Shown one piece after another: positions 23,864 through 32,470 of a stretch of DNA of 61,497 bases. Under the pieces are notes generated by a model. It was not told the origin of the DNA and searched no databases. It was given only the letters and a program-made list of their open reading frames with translations. Positions within the stretch are counted from its first letter, which is position 1. Each line of letters starts with the position of its first letter. Location of the stretch: NCBI GenBank assembly GCA_964412845.1, contig CAYPQM010000012.1:1-61497 (forward strand), in the 5' to 3' direction. The position numbers and the translations under genes were made by a program. The stretch is from JAWWPY01 sp964412845 (GTDB lineage: Bacteria; Actinomycetota; Actinomycetes; Streptosporangiales; Streptosporangiaceae).

Positions 23864-23935
23864 GACGGCGGGTATCAGCGGGGGAAATACCACAACTTGA
23901 CGTGGCCAGCTGGCCGCGAACCGGGCCGCAAGCTG
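23864..23935. repeat. Degenerate repeat copy A (with 25686-25757)
   Basis: This stretch resembles 25686-25757. The longest exact match is the 17-mer TCAGCGGGGGAAATACC at 23875-23891 and 25697-25713, with similar sequence on both sides. Copy B covers the 3' end of the hydrolase-LuxR gene and the leader of the LLM oxidoreductase; copy A lies just beyond the thioesterase gene. The two copies therefore bracket the thioesterase and LLM genes. Confidence 0.65.
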
Positions 23936-23960
23936 ACTTCCGCTGCTCCGCGCGGATCGC
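23900..23960 (-). pseudogene. Relic of a LuxR-type gene 3' end
   Basis: On the minus strand this stretch reads SGSQLAARFAASWPRQ in one frame, matching the C-terminal SRSQIAAWFVAGGWPG of the intact hydrolase-LuxR protein at 25714. No helix-turn-helix is left upstream, so this is only a tail fragment. It marks a past duplication and deletion of a LuxR-LLM gene pair. Confidence 0.5.
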
Positions 23961-24003
23961 GTGACGACATCGGCGTGGCCGCGGTGTCAACGCGCGGGCG
24001 GGA

Positions 24004-24729
24004 TCATCTGAGCCGGATCCAGGTGGCCCGCGCGACGGCAACTGCCTCTCCGCCCGCCGTGAACAGCGCGGAGCCAGCTATCATCTTGCGGCCGCCCTCG
24101 GCTAGCCGCCAGCCGACCACGGCGTGCGGCTCGGCGGCCTTGACGGGACCGATCTGGGCCGCCGAAAGCTGTCCCAGCAGGTAAGGCGGCCCACCTAGGG
24201 CAGCGTTCCCAAAGGCGCCCACACCTCCCGCGCAGTCGAGCGCGGCCCACAGGAACTCGGCCCGGACATTGCCATCGGCCCCGGCCAGCCCCTGGTCGGG
24301 ATACCAGACATCGGCTGACAGATCCCGGCCCGTGACCGGCCCGACCAGGATGCGCAGTCCGTCCCCGGGCCTGCGGTCCGGCCCGCACACGAAGCAGGCC
24401 GGGAAGGGATGTTCGTCAGGGCGGCCCCTGAAGCGGCATTGTGCACCAGCGTCCCTGGCCTGCTGGATCGAGACCGGGCCGGGGAGCTCCATGGCCAGCC
24501 GGCCCGGCAACCGGGTCCCCTCAGCTACCAGGGCCTGGCCGTCGCGCAGGTGAACCGAGCCGTCGTCGTCGCGTTCGACCGTCAGGGGAGTCGCCAGCGG
24601 AGGTGGCCGGCGCAGCGTGATCGTGGCCGGGCCGCCCGTATAGGCAGCGATGACTCCGCACACGTAGCCGCCGTTGCCACTGTCGGGAGGGCCGCAGAAG
24701 CGTGGCGCGATAACCAGGGAATCAGTCAT
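24004..24729 (-). CDS. Thioesterase-like (hotdog) protein
   Basis: 241-residue cytosolic protein that looks like a double-hotdog acyl-CoA thioesterase-like protein found in actinobacteria. RFCGPPDSGNGGYVCG near the N-terminus and FPACFVCGPDRRPGDGLRI in the middle are its conserved blocks; the second half resembles a second hotdog repeat (AEFLWAALDCAGG). Catalysis on CoA esters is inferred from the fold only. Its ATG overlaps the stop of the upstream LLM oxidoreductase gene (ATGA), so the two are coupled. Confidence 0.75.
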   Translation of the reverse strand: MTDSLVIAPRFCGPPDSGNGGYVCGVIAAYTGGPATITLRRPPPLATPLTVERDDDGSVHLRDGQALVAEGTRLPGRLAMELPGPVSIQQARDAGAQCRFRGRPDEHPFPACFVCGPDRRPGDGLRILVGPVTGRDLSADVWYPDQGLAGADGNVRAEFLWAALDCAGGVGAFGNAALGGPPYLLGQLSAAQIGPVKAAEPHAVVGWRLAEGGRKMIAGSALFTAGGEAVAVARATWIRLR

Positions 24730-25664
24730 ATCTGGGCCAGTAGTTTCCGCACCGCGGCCGGGCCGGCGATGGACCAGCCGGGGTCAGGTGACTGCGGGAT
24801 GAGGTTGAATTCCGTGCAGCCAGCATCGACGTAGGGCGCGAGGAACTCGGCGACGTCGTCGGCGGTGCCGTAGGGACAGTAGCGCTCGAAACGCTCGAAC
24901 GGGAGCTGGTACATGGCCTGCATGGCCGGCGCGAGGCAGGCGCGAGCCGCCTCCCTGGAGTCGGCCAGCCCGCACCACACCTGCATCCCATGACGGTCCG
25001 GCGGGTCCGGCCTGCCCGCCCGGGCCGCCTCCGCCGCCGAGATCTCGACCGCCTGGGCAAAGCGCCGGGGCGAGTTCCAGATACCAAGCCAGCCGTCCCC
25101 GAGTTGACCCGCCCGCCTGACCGCGGCGTCGGAACGCCCGCCGATGATGATGGGGATCGGCGCGGCGGGCGCCGGGCTGATGACCGCGTCGTCCAGGTCG
25201 AAGAACCTGCCGTGGAAGGTGCCTGGCGCGCCGGTCAGCAGCGCACGCAGGACGGTGAGGCATTCATCCATCCGCCGGCCCCGGGTCGCCGGGTCCACCC
25301 CGCAGACCGAGACTTCGTGACGGTCCTCGCCACCTACCCCGACCCCGAAGATGAGCCGCCCGGGAGCCAGCCGGCCGATGTCGGCGAGCTGGCGGGCCAC
25401 CAGCACCGGATGGCGCAGCGGCAGCAGGTAGACACCGGTGTGGACGGGCAAGACGGGATTGAGCATCGCCAGCGCGGTGGCTTGGACCAGCCCATCGAAC
25501 CCGGCGCCGACCACGAAGCTCACATGATCCCCACAGCAGACATGATCGATGCCTGCCTCCTCGACCTGGGCCAGATAGGCCCGGCCGGTCTCCGGACCCC
25601 GGTCGAGCAAGCCCATGGGCGGGAACACGCCGATCCGGACCGGGCGCCTGGCGGTGTATGTCAT
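24726..25664 (-). CDS. LLM-class flavin-dependent oxidoreductase
   Basis: 312-residue luciferase-like monooxygenase fold protein (FMN or F420). It shows the RIGVFPPMG start, a GDHVSFVVGAGFDGL block, LRHPVLVARQLADIGRLAPGRL-type barrel strands and FGVGVGGEDRHE typical of the family. It probably hydroxylates or oxidises a small organic substrate. The start is ATG 25664; the open frame extends to 25847 but that part overlaps the LuxR gene. It overlaps the thioesterase-like gene by 4 nt. Confidence 0.88.
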   Translation of the reverse strand: MTYTARRPVRIGVFPPMGLLDRGPETGRAYLAQVEEAGIDHVCCGDHVSFVVGAGFDGLVQATALAMLNPVLPVHTGVYLLPLRHPVLVARQLADIGRLAPGRLIFGVGVGGEDRHEVSVCGVDPATRGRRMDECLTVLRALLTGAPGTFHGRFFDLDDAVISPAPAAPIPIIIGGRSDAAVRRAGQLGDGWLGIWNSPRRFAQAVEISAAEAARAGRPDPPDRHGMQVWCGLADSREAARACLAPAMQAMYQLPFERFERYCPYGTADDVAEFLAPYVDAGCTEFNLIPQSPDPGWSIAGPAAVRKLLAQI

Positions 25665-25685
25665 GGTCCCAATCTTGAAGATCCG

Positions 25686-25757
25686 GGCGGCGGATGTCAG
25701 CGGGGGAAATACCTCAACCTGGCCAGCCGCCAGCCACGAACCAGGCCGCGATCTGGG
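25686..25757. repeat. Degenerate repeat copy B
   Basis: Partner of the copy at 23864-23935. It contains the last codons and stop of the hydrolase-LuxR gene and the leader before the LLM gene, so it is the parental arrangement. Confidence 0.65.
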
Positions 25758-26766
25758 ATCGCGAGCGGAATCCCATCCGGTCTCTGATCCGCTCCACATG
25801 TGATTCCGCGGAACGCTCCGTGATGCAGAGCCGCGACCCGATCTCACGGTTGGTCAGGCCCTCGGTGACCAGTGCGGCCACCTCGCGCTGCCGTGGGGTC
25901 AGGGTGGGCACAGCGCGGCGCCGCAGCGACGGCAGGCCGAGGAAGCGGCGGATCACCCGGGCGAGCGCGTCCGCGTCGCCGACATACGGAAGGTGAGAAC
26001 GGCCGGGCAGCAGCTCGAACCGGGCCCCGGGGATACCCTCGGCCAGCGCCCGGCCCTGCTGCAGGGGCGCCGCCCGGTCCCGGTCCCGGTGAATGACCAG
26101 CGTGGGCGCCTGGATCCGGTCGAGAACATCGCTGACATCGGCCTGGTAGGACAGCGCGAGCATGCCGCGGGCCGTTTCCGGGGAGGCGGCCTCGCGCATG
26201 TAGCCGGTGAAAGCCGCCCTCGTCGCGGCGTCGGCGTCGGGCGCGAAAATGTCACCGAGGACATCCGAGCCGAGCCCCCAGTGCGTGGCGACCAGCCCGA
26301 GGACAAGCTCCTGGACCTCAGGGCTGGATATCTGCTGTCCCCGGACCCAGCCTCCGTACAGCACCAGCCGCGTCACGCGGCCCGGATTGGCGGCGGCCCA
26401 GCTCGCCGCGACCGGGGCGCCCAGGGAGATGCCGAGCAGGTCGAACCGCTCCGCGCCCACGGCCCGGGTCACCGCTTCCAGCGTCTCCAGTTCCAGCTCC
26501 ATCGAGTGCGGCCGGCCAGCGGGACCCGAGAGGCCGCAGCCGGGCTTGTCGTAGCGGAGCAGGGTCCGGCCCCGGGCCAGCGCCTCATAGAAGCCGCGCT
26601 CCGGCGGCATCGCCCAGCTGAGTTCGAGATGGGTCAGCCATCCTGGTGCGTAAACCAGGAACGGGCCGTCGCCGACCAGTGCGTATGCGATCTCGGTGCC
26701 GTCACGCAAGGTCGTTCTCGCGGTCCGCTGCTGCACGCCCCCATTCTGCCTGAGGGTCCCGGTCAC
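25714..26766 (-). CDS. Alpha/beta hydrolase fused to LuxR DNA-binding domain
   Basis: 350-residue fusion. Residues about 15-280 form an alpha/beta hydrolase with GISLG (nucleophile S114), an acidic residue in IHRDRD and the His of GRSHLPYV, so the triad looks intact. Residues about 289-344 are a LuxR-type helix-turn-helix (LTPRQREVAALVTEGLTNRE). The hydrolase could act as a ligand-sensing domain for a small ester, lactone or acyl compound. It sits directly upstream of the LLM/thioesterase genes on the same strand and may regulate them. Start codons are GTG at 26766 or 26736; neither has a clear ribosome-binding site. Confidence 0.87.
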   Translation of the reverse strand: MTGTLRQNGGVQQRTARTTLRDGTEIAYALVGDGPFLVYAPGWLTHLELSWAMPPERGFYEALARGRTLLRYDKPGCGLSGPAGRPHSMELELETLEAVTRAVGAERFDLLGISLGAPVAASWAAANPGRVTRLVLYGGWVRGQQISSPEVQELVLGLVATHWGLGSDVLGDIFAPDADAATRAAFTGYMREAASPETARGMLALSYQADVSDVLDRIQAPTLVIHRDRDRAAPLQQGRALAEGIPGARFELLPGRSHLPYVGDADALARVIRRFLGLPSLRRRAVPTLTPRQREVAALVTEGLTNREIGSRLCITERSAESHVERIRDRMGFRSRSQIAAWFVAGGWPG

Positions 26767-26790
26767 CGCCGCGTGCCGTCGCGGCGCAGG

Positions 26791-27846
26791 TCAGGGCGCG
26801 CGGGTGCCGATGGGCCAGCGGCGGACGGGCGGGCCGCCCAGGATGCCGCCCAGATGATCCTTGATGGCCGGCCGGGAGCCGAATACCAGCAGGAACAGGG
26901 CTTCACGGGCGAGACGCTGGGCGTGCTGATCGAGCCGGATCGCCGTGCTGCCCTGGGCCACGACCAGGGCCGCTGCCGCCCGCATGGCCAGCTCGGAGGC
27001 GGCCGCACGCGCGGCCGGCATCGTCTCGGATGTCCCGGCATCCAGGGCCGCACGGCAGCTCGCCAGCTCATCGTCCAGTGGGCTGGGGCCGGCCAGCTGG
27101 CCGCAGCGGGCGGCGATTCCAAGGGCCAGCGATCCGTTGACCCGCAGGCCGTCCGCGTCCCTGCTCCGCCACTCCTTCCATGGCAGCACGCCCATTACCC
27201 GCTCAGCCGGGAGAAAATGCCCGGTGAAGCGGACCTGAACTGTCTGACTGGCCATGACAGCGACCATCTGGACCGGCTCCGCCGACAGCGTCAGGCCCGG
27301 CTGCGCGTCCAGCAGGCCCCAGACGATATTGCCGTGCTCATCCCGGGCCGCGGTGTAGAGGGTATCGATGAGCCCCCAGCCCGTTACCCAGGGAGAAACT
27401 CCGTCAAGTACGTAGCCATTCGCTACCGGTCGCGCCCGGAGCAATGGCGGTCCGGGCCGCGTGCCACCCAGGGCCAGGCCAGCGCGACGCTGGCCGAGGC
27501 ATAGCGGTTTCAGCCATTCCCCGCGCAGCCGGCCCTCCGTGGCCGCCGCCGCACGCACCGCGCCATGATGCTGCAGCCAGACGAACGTGGTCGACAGGCA
27601 GCCGCCCGCCAGTACCTCGACCACCCGGCACATCGTCGGGAAATCGACGTCCAGCCCGCCCTGGTCACGCGGGCCCGCCAGGCCGTAGAACCCCTGCGCG
27701 GCCAGCAGGTCGAGATGGGCGGGCGGCAGCCGATGGCTGGCATCCACCGTCATCGCGGCAGGCAGCAGGACGTCCGCGGCGAACCGGCCCGCCCGGCGCA
27801 CGACAGCGGCTGGATCGCCCCCGCCGCCCTGAGCCGGACCGCCCAC
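26791..27846 (-). CDS. Acyl-CoA dehydrogenase-family protein
   Basis: 351-residue flavoprotein of the acyl-CoA dehydrogenase superfamily. It shows the helical N-terminal domain (LPPAHLDLLAAQGFYGLAGP), the middle beta domain (GYVLDGVSPWVTGWGLID) and a C-terminal four-helix part. The usual catalytic Glu region near the end is not obvious, as in monooxygenase-like or divergent members. GTG 27846 is preferred because GGGAG lies 7 nt upstream; the frame is open to 27894. Its 5' end lies about 145 nt from the divergent TIGR03085-like gene. Confidence 0.82.
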   Translation of the reverse strand: MGGPAQGGGGDPAAVVRRAGRFAADVLLPAAMTVDASHRLPPAHLDLLAAQGFYGLAGPRDQGGLDVDFPTMCRVVEVLAGGCLSTTFVWLQHHGAVRAAAATEGRLRGEWLKPLCLGQRRAGLALGGTRPGPPLLRARPVANGYVLDGVSPWVTGWGLIDTLYTAARDEHGNIVWGLLDAQPGLTLSAEPVQMVAVMASQTVQVRFTGHFLPAERVMGVLPWKEWRSRDADGLRVNGSLALGIAARCGQLAGPSPLDDELASCRAALDAGTSETMPAARAAASELAMRAAAALVVAQGSTAIRLDQHAQRLAREALFLLVFGSRPAIKDHLGGILGGPPVRRWPIGTRAP

Positions 27847-27990
27847 CCTGCATCTCCCGCACGCTAGGACCAGGTGCCCGCCGCCCGCGAACACGCACTT
27901 CGAATCATGTCATCGATACCCACCGGCCCCGGGCCTGCCGTTCCGGCGGGGCCCCGCGACGCGCCACCGGCCTGGCTACACTCGGGCGAT

Positions 27991-28632
27991 ATGGCCGATC
28001 CGCTGTTCGACGCCGTCGAGCGAGCACAGCTCAGCGACCTGCTCGGCGAACTCGGTCCCGGCGCACCGACTCTCCTTGAGCCGTGGACGACCCGCGATCT
28101 CGCCGCGCACCTGGTCCTGCGCGAGCGCGATCACCTCGCCGGCCCCGGGCTTGTCCTGCCCGGTGGGTGGGGCCGCCTGGCTGAACGACGAAGAAGAGCG
28201 CTCGCGCGCAGGGACTTCACCTGGCTCATCGCGACGCTCCGATCGGGACCGCCGCCAGGCTTCTTCCGCATCGGATGGGTGCGCCGGCTCCCGAGCCTCA
28301 ATGAGTTCTTCGTCCACCACGAGGACGTACGCAGAGCCAACGGCCGCGGCCCCCGGGCCAACGAGCAGGCCATGGACGAGGCCCTGTGGCACAACGTCAG
28401 CCGCGCGCCCTGGTTCCTCGCGCGGCGACTGCGCGGCGCAGGCCTTGAGCTTCAGTGGGCGGGGACCACTAAGACCGTCCGGGCCCGGCGGGGAGAACCT
28501 GCTGCCCGCATCGCCGGACCCCCAGGCGAACTGCTGCTCTACCTCTTCGGCCGGCAGAGCGCAGCACATGTCGAGGTGAGCGGGCCTGACGCGGCGATCG
28601 AAGCCGTGCGACGCGCACGATTCGGCATGTAA
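27991..28632 (+). CDS. TIGR03085-like metal-binding protein
   Basis: 213-residue DinB/mycothiol-maleylpyruvate-isomerase-like four-helix protein of the TIGR03085 type. The start (FDAVERAQLSDLLGELGP) and the LEPWTTRDLAAHLVLRERD block with the metal-ligand His are typical, as is the later EFFVHHEDVRRAN segment. Family members are thought to bind a divalent metal and some use mycothiol. The ATG at 27991 lies 8 nt after TACACT (27977-27982), which suggests a leaderless mRNA; an open frame from 27874 is not needed. Confidence 0.85.
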   Translation: MADPLFDAVERAQLSDLLGELGPGAPTLLEPWTTRDLAAHLVLRERDHLAGPGLVLPGGWGRLAERRRRALARRDFTWLIATLRSGPPPGFFRIGWVRRLPSLNEFFVHHEDVRRANGRGPRANEQAMDEALWHNVSRAPWFLARRLRGAGLELQWAGTTKTVRARRGEPAARIAGPPGELLLYLFGRQSAAHVEVSGPDAAIEAVRRARFGM

Positions 28633-28786
28633 CAGGAGTCCCAGGCCCTCATCCAGGACCGATACGCCCGCACGGCCCGACCGATTCGCGCACTCCAGGA
28701 CAGCCCACCCGCCTGCCGCGCGGCCGGGGAAGGGTCTGACGAAATATCAGCGACTTAGCTGGATGCTGCGGGTATTGTTCCGGTCC

Positions 28787-29449
28787 GTGACATTGACCTT
28801 GGGTGACGCGTTCAACCGGCGTAAGAAGCTCGCGGCCGACCTGCAGAACTGGATCAACCGGCTGGGCCTGGCCGGCACCGAGCGGCGGTCCTACCGGACC
28901 GCGGCGCTGGACGGTGACGCTGCGTACCAGCCTGATCCAGGCACCGAGAAGGTGAGCACACGGCAATACACGGTGCAGGAGTGCCGGGAGCGGATCGCCG
29001 CGATCCTCGCGGAAGACCAGGAACTCGCGTTGCGGATCTCGCGGACCAACCAGCAGGCGCGGGCCGAGATCGAGGACCTCGAGGGCAGGCTCCGGGTGCT
29101 GTCGATTCCCGAACTGCTGGTGCTCAAAGGCGACGCGATCCCGAAGCTGGAGCAGGCGGCACGGGCCGTGCCGCTGCGTGCTGATGATGTCGGTGTGTAT
29201 GACAGCGGGGAAGGCTGGGTCCGGTACCGGGTCGTCAAGAAGGTCGAGCGCAAGCGGGAGACGTTCAGCGACAAGGGCCTGAAGGTAGAGGATGTCGAAC
29301 TGCTTGGCCATGATGTCGTCGAGGTGACCGACTACGGGCTGGTGCGCCGTGAGCAGTGGGACGCGATCGACCGGATCGGTGAGTTCGCCCAGCGAGTCAA
29401 GCAGGCGATCAACCAGGCGAACAAGACGGAACTGGTCGAGCTAGACTGA
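28787..29449 (+). CDS. DIP1984-family protein
   Basis: 220-residue soluble, largely helical protein of the DIP1984 family (once linked to septicolysin); its function is unknown. Its opening TLGDAFNRRKKLAADLQNWI and the ISRTNQQ and ELLGHDVVEVTDYG segments fit the family. The GTG at 28787 lies 8 nt after TATTGT (28773-28778), a likely leaderless start; an in-frame ATG at 28763 falls before the -10 box. Confidence 0.82.
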   Translation: MTLTLGDAFNRRKKLAADLQNWINRLGLAGTERRSYRTAALDGDAAYQPDPGTEKVSTRQYTVQECRERIAAILAEDQELALRISRTNQQARAEIEDLEGRLRVLSIPELLVLKGDAIPKLEQAARAVPLRADDVGVYDSGEGWVRYRVVKKVERKRETFSDKGLKVEDVELLGHDVVEVTDYGLVRREQWDAIDRIGEFAQRVKQAINQANKTELVELD

Positions 29450-29753
29450 CCGCAAGCGGGGCCGGCCCACCAAAGTGTCGGTTCGTAACGAGTTGCCGGT
29501 AACCGGTTTCTGGTCTATCCGCCTACCACTCACCGAGCAGGTGTTTCTGTCGTACCGCGTAGCGCGTACCGCGTCATCTGCCAAAGGTCCTGAGTAAGCG
29601 GTAACACCAAAAGAAGGGCTACCACACGCCCTGGCTCGGGTCGGCTCCGCCCGCTGATCAGATACGTTCGCACGGTGGCCGCACCAGGTAAACCGAGGCG
29701 GGCACTTTCTCAGCCGCCGCTTGCCTGGGCGCGGTCGGCCCTAGGGTCTGATC
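29450..29753. other. Intergenic region, 304 bp
   Basis: No gene is seen. A short direct repeat GTACCGCGT occurs at 29552-29560 and 29566-29574. At the right end TAGGGT (29742-29747) followed by 6 nt and ATG 29754 looks like the -10 of a leaderless promoter for the next gene. Confidence 0.5.
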
Positions 29754-30476
29754 ATGCGGGATCTGCTGTATTTGTCTGAGACCAAGATGCGCGCGCTGGT
29801 GCCGCAACTCCCGGGCCGGATACGCAAGCGGCTGGGCCTGGAGGCCGGGATCAACGCTGGGCTGATCTCAGTGCGGGCGACCCTGCCCCCTGATCAGCAG
29901 CCCTCGCTGATCGCGGCATTAGACCAGGTGATCGAGATGCTGGAAGGTGAACGGCTGCCTCGCTGGCGGACCGATCCGCGGTTGCGCGCCGGGGACTGGA
30001 TCCAGTTCGCGGAGGGCTTCCGGTTCGGTGAGGCACCGATGGCCCGCGGCCGCCGGCCGGCCCATGATCTTGTGTACTTCGTGGCTTCCGGTGGCCCTGC
30101 GCCATTCGTGCTGTGCGGCTCCCGGGCGCACCTGCTGGACAAGCGCCAGGTCCCCGACGCCGAGCGGGAGGCCTGGGCCGGGCTTTACACGACCGCCGTG
30201 CTTGACTACGCCCGGCGGCTGGCCGAACTCCCGGACGAGGGCGCGGTAGCGGATCCGCCCCAGCTCGCCGGGAACGTGGACGTCCACGGGACCCCCCGTG
30301 CCGACCACGACGAGGTGACGCGCGACCTCGGCAACGCCATCCGGGAACTGTCCCACCCAAGCATGCAGTGGACGGGCCAGGCAGTGCTGTCCGGCCACGC
30401 CCGGGTCCTCGCCGCCAGCCGCTTCGTGCTGGCCACCCCGCTGTACGTCGAGTACGCCGCAGATCCGCAGCGGTAA
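29754..30476 (+). CDS. Conserved actinobacterial hypothetical (SAVMC3_10250/DUF7019-like)
   Basis: 240-residue soluble protein. The start RDLLYLSETKMRALVPQLPG and the later DLVYFVASGGPAPFVLCGSRAHLLD block recall the SAVMC3_10250 family of actinomycetes, of unknown function. It has no signal peptide or membrane helix. The likely leaderless ATG is 6 nt after a TAGGGT -10. Nothing in its neighbourhood suggests a role. Confidence 0.7.
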   Translation: MRDLLYLSETKMRALVPQLPGRIRKRLGLEAGINAGLISVRATLPPDQQPSLIAALDQVIEMLEGERLPRWRTDPRLRAGDWIQFAEGFRFGEAPMARGRRPAHDLVYFVASGGPAPFVLCGSRAHLLDKRQVPDAEREAWAGLYTTAVLDYARRLAELPDEGAVADPPQLAGNVDVHGTPRADHDEVTRDLGNAIRELSHPSMQWTGQAVLSGHARVLAASRFVLATPLYVEYAADPQR

Positions 30477-30623
30477 GCACGGGCCGACCGGCGCTTTGTG
30501 GCCAGGCTGGCGCCACATGCGCAGCAAGCGGAGGTAGAGCGCCGCGAGGCCGCCGGCGAGAATACCGGCCAGCCGGGTCGCGGACTTCGGTGTGAACTGC
30601 TCGTGGGCGGCCCGCCGAAGGAC

Positions 30624-30655
30624 ATGGGCGCCGCCGATTAGCAGACGGCGCCCAT
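30624..30655. terminator. 10-bp perfect hairpin between convergent genes
   Basis: ATGGGCGCCG (30624-30633) and CGGCGCCCAT (30646-30655) are perfect reverse complements around a 12-nt loop. It lies between the convergent genes ending at 30476 and 30678, so a bidirectional terminator is likely. Confidence 0.6.
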
Positions 30656-30677
30656 CCCGGACCGGTTTCGTGCATCC

Positions 30678-31280
30678 TCAGATCGCAGGGACCTGGACCC
30701 AGAACCTGGTGTTGTTGCTGCGATTCGCGGAACTGGAGTTGATCTGGGACTGGATCCAGTAGACCGCCGTCCGGTAGTTATTGATGTCAGTGGTACCGGG
30801 GTTGCTCAGGCCACTCTGGCCGTCACGGTGCCCGGCGAACCAGGTGTAGATGCCGTACTTGTTCTGGCTGGCGTGCAGCACCTGGATGTCCCAGCTCAGG
30901 TTGGTGTTGAGCGCGGCGCCGGCGTTGTACTGGCCGGGGCCGTAGCTGGCGTACTGGCTGACTGAGGTCCTGATCATGTACCAGTTCTGCTTGAAGATGC
31001 CGAAGTTGGCTGAGTCGCCGGTCTTGCCGTCACCGTAGGGGTAGCTGGATGCCTGCATGTTCTCGGTTTCAAGCATGGCCACGGCCAGGTCGAGGGTGTT
31101 CGCACCGGCGTTGAGGACCTGCTGCTTGCGGGCGCCCAGGCCACTGACGGTGTAGGAGCCGCAACTCATCCCGGAGGGGCAGGTCAGGGCCTGGGCGGCG
31201 GGCGCCGCGGCCGTGACGGTGGTGATCATGCCTGCCATTACGGTTGCCAAGAAAGTTGCCAGGATAATGGCACGTTTCAT
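30678..31280 (-). CDS. Secreted protein, possibly lysozyme-like
   Basis: 200-residue protein with a clear Sec signal peptide (basic MKR, hydrophobic core, cleavage near AQA-LTC). The mature part begins with a Cys pair (LTCPSGMSC). It contains ETENMQASSYPYGDGK and GDSANFGIFKQNWYMIR, a Glu-then-SANFGIF arrangement that recalls lysozyme-fold enzymes (Glu ... GLFQ); this is inference. It is rich in Asn, Ser, Tyr and Trp, like exoenzymes. GGAG precedes ATG 31280 by 5 nt. I know similar hypothetical proteins in actinomycetes and fungi but no established activity. Confidence 0.75.
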   Translation of the reverse strand: MKRAIILATFLATVMAGMITTVTAAAPAAQALTCPSGMSCGSYTVSGLGARKQQVLNAGANTLDLAVAMLETENMQASSYPYGDGKTGDSANFGIFKQNWYMIRTSVSQYASYGPGQYNAGAALNTNLSWDIQVLHASQNKYGIYTWFAGHRDGQSGLSNPGTTDINNYRTAVYWIQSQINSSSANRSNNTRFWVQVPAI

Positions 31281-31447
31281 GCATGCTCCATTCTTGATCT
31301 GTTGCGGGGGTGTCAGGAGCTTTCCTGCATGCAGGTATTCGTAATGGTCGGCCACTCTGAAGTAATGGAACTACTTAACCGGTTCAGTGTCAAGCACGAC
31401 CTCACCTGCGTTAGACCTCAACGTCCCCGTCAGCGATCATTGTTGCC

Positions 31448-32161
31448 ATGGACAATCCGACGGCGCTCGTCACCGGCGCCAACAAGGGCATCGGCCAGGA
31501 AATCGCGCGCCAGCTCGCGGCCGCCGGACTCACCGTCTACGTCGGCTCGCGCGACGCCGGGCGGGGACAGCGGGCCGTCGAGAAGATCGGCGGCACCGCC
31601 CGGCTGCTGGTTCTCGACGTCACCGACGCCAAGAGCGTCGCCGCCGCCGCGCAGCAGGTCGAAACCCTGGACATCCTGGTCAACAACGCCGGCATCATGG
31701 TCGATGGCAAGCCGGCCACCGAAGCGGACATCGACAGCTTCCGCCGTACCTATGAAACGAACCTGTTCGGCGTCCTCGCGGTCACCAACGCGTTCCTGCC
31801 GGCGTTGCGCCGGTCCGCGAAGCCCCGCATCGTGAACATCTCCAGCGGGACCGGATCGCTGACCTGGAGCACCGGTCCCGAGCCGCAGTTCCCCGCGACC
31901 GGCTCGGGCGCTGCTTACCGGTCATCGAAGACGGCGCTGAACGCGCTGACGGTGTTCTACGCCCAGGCGCTCGCCGGTGACGGCTTCAAGGTGAACGCGC
32001 TCGCGCCCGGCCTCCGGGCGACCGACCTCAACGCGCGCGCCGCCGCCAGCGACGGCGATCCGGCCGAGGGCGCGGCGGGCGCCGTCCGGCTGGCGCTGCT
32101 GCCGGACGACGGCCCCACCGGCGAGTTCCACTCCTGGGACGGAACCGCTATGCCGTGGTAA
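31448..32161 (+). CDS. Short-chain dehydrogenase/reductase
   Basis: 237-residue classical SDR. The NADP-binding TGANKGIGQE is near the N-terminus, NNAGI follows, and the catalytic Ser-Tyr-Lys is seen as the Ser of NISSGTGS and YRSSK. The C-terminal substrate loop (APGLRATDLN) is typical. The substrate is unknown. It is close in type to the SDR at 55414, which shares TGANKG(I/L)G and YVGSRDA segments, so the two may be paralogues. It stands alone between a divergent secreted protein and a small hypothetical gene. Confidence 0.9.
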   Translation: MDNPTALVTGANKGIGQEIARQLAAAGLTVYVGSRDAGRGQRAVEKIGGTARLLVLDVTDAKSVAAAAQQVETLDILVNNAGIMVDGKPATEADIDSFRRTYETNLFGVLAVTNAFLPALRRSAKPRIVNISSGTGSLTWSTGPEPQFPATGSGAAYRSSKTALNALTVFYAQALAGDGFKVNALAPGLRATDLNARAAASDGDPAEGAAGAVRLALLPDDGPTGEFHSWDGTAMPW

Positions 32162-32273
32162 GCCACCACCTGGGCGGAGAGCAACTGCCCCGTGCTGGTG
32201 GTCATGGCTCCAGCTCGACCAGCTCAGGGCGGGCCGTGCTGAATATAACCGGCTCTAATGATCTTCATGAGGA

Positions 32274-32465
32274 ATGATGACCGTCGTGGCGCCGAATCAA
32301 GCAGCAGGCCAGCCGGCTGACGCCGGGCGGCCGCACCCGGACGACCAGCCGGCGCTGCCGGTGCAGAGCCAGGAAGACACCGACACCGGCTGGAGCGAGC
32401 GGCCCGAGCCGGATGACGACGAGCGCCTGCAGCGCGAGCGCCCGCCGCACTGGGACTCGGCCTAG
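32274..32465 (+). CDS. Small acidic conserved hypothetical protein
   Basis: 63-residue acidic, probably disordered protein ending in DDDERLQRERPPHWDSA. Short proteins with EDTDxGW...DDDERL...PPHW endings recur in actinomycetes, so this is likely real. Start codons ATG 32274 and 32277 are adjacent, with GAGGA just upstream. Its function is unknown. It converges on dtd with 5 nt between stops. Confidence 0.6.
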   Translation: MMTVVAPNQAAGQPADAGRPHPDDQPALPVQSQEDTDTGWSERPEPDDDERLQRERPPHWDSA

Positions 32466-32470
32466 CCTGA

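Noticed and set aside
25993..27504. 503-codon plus-strand frame
   Set aside because: Antisense to the hydrolase-LuxR and acyl-CoA dehydrogenase genes, which have clear family motifs.
30481..30640. Minus-strand protein-like stretch (KSATRLAGILAGGLAALYL)
   Set aside because: No start codon in that frame and it overlaps the putative terminator hairpin; could be a relic but support is too thin.
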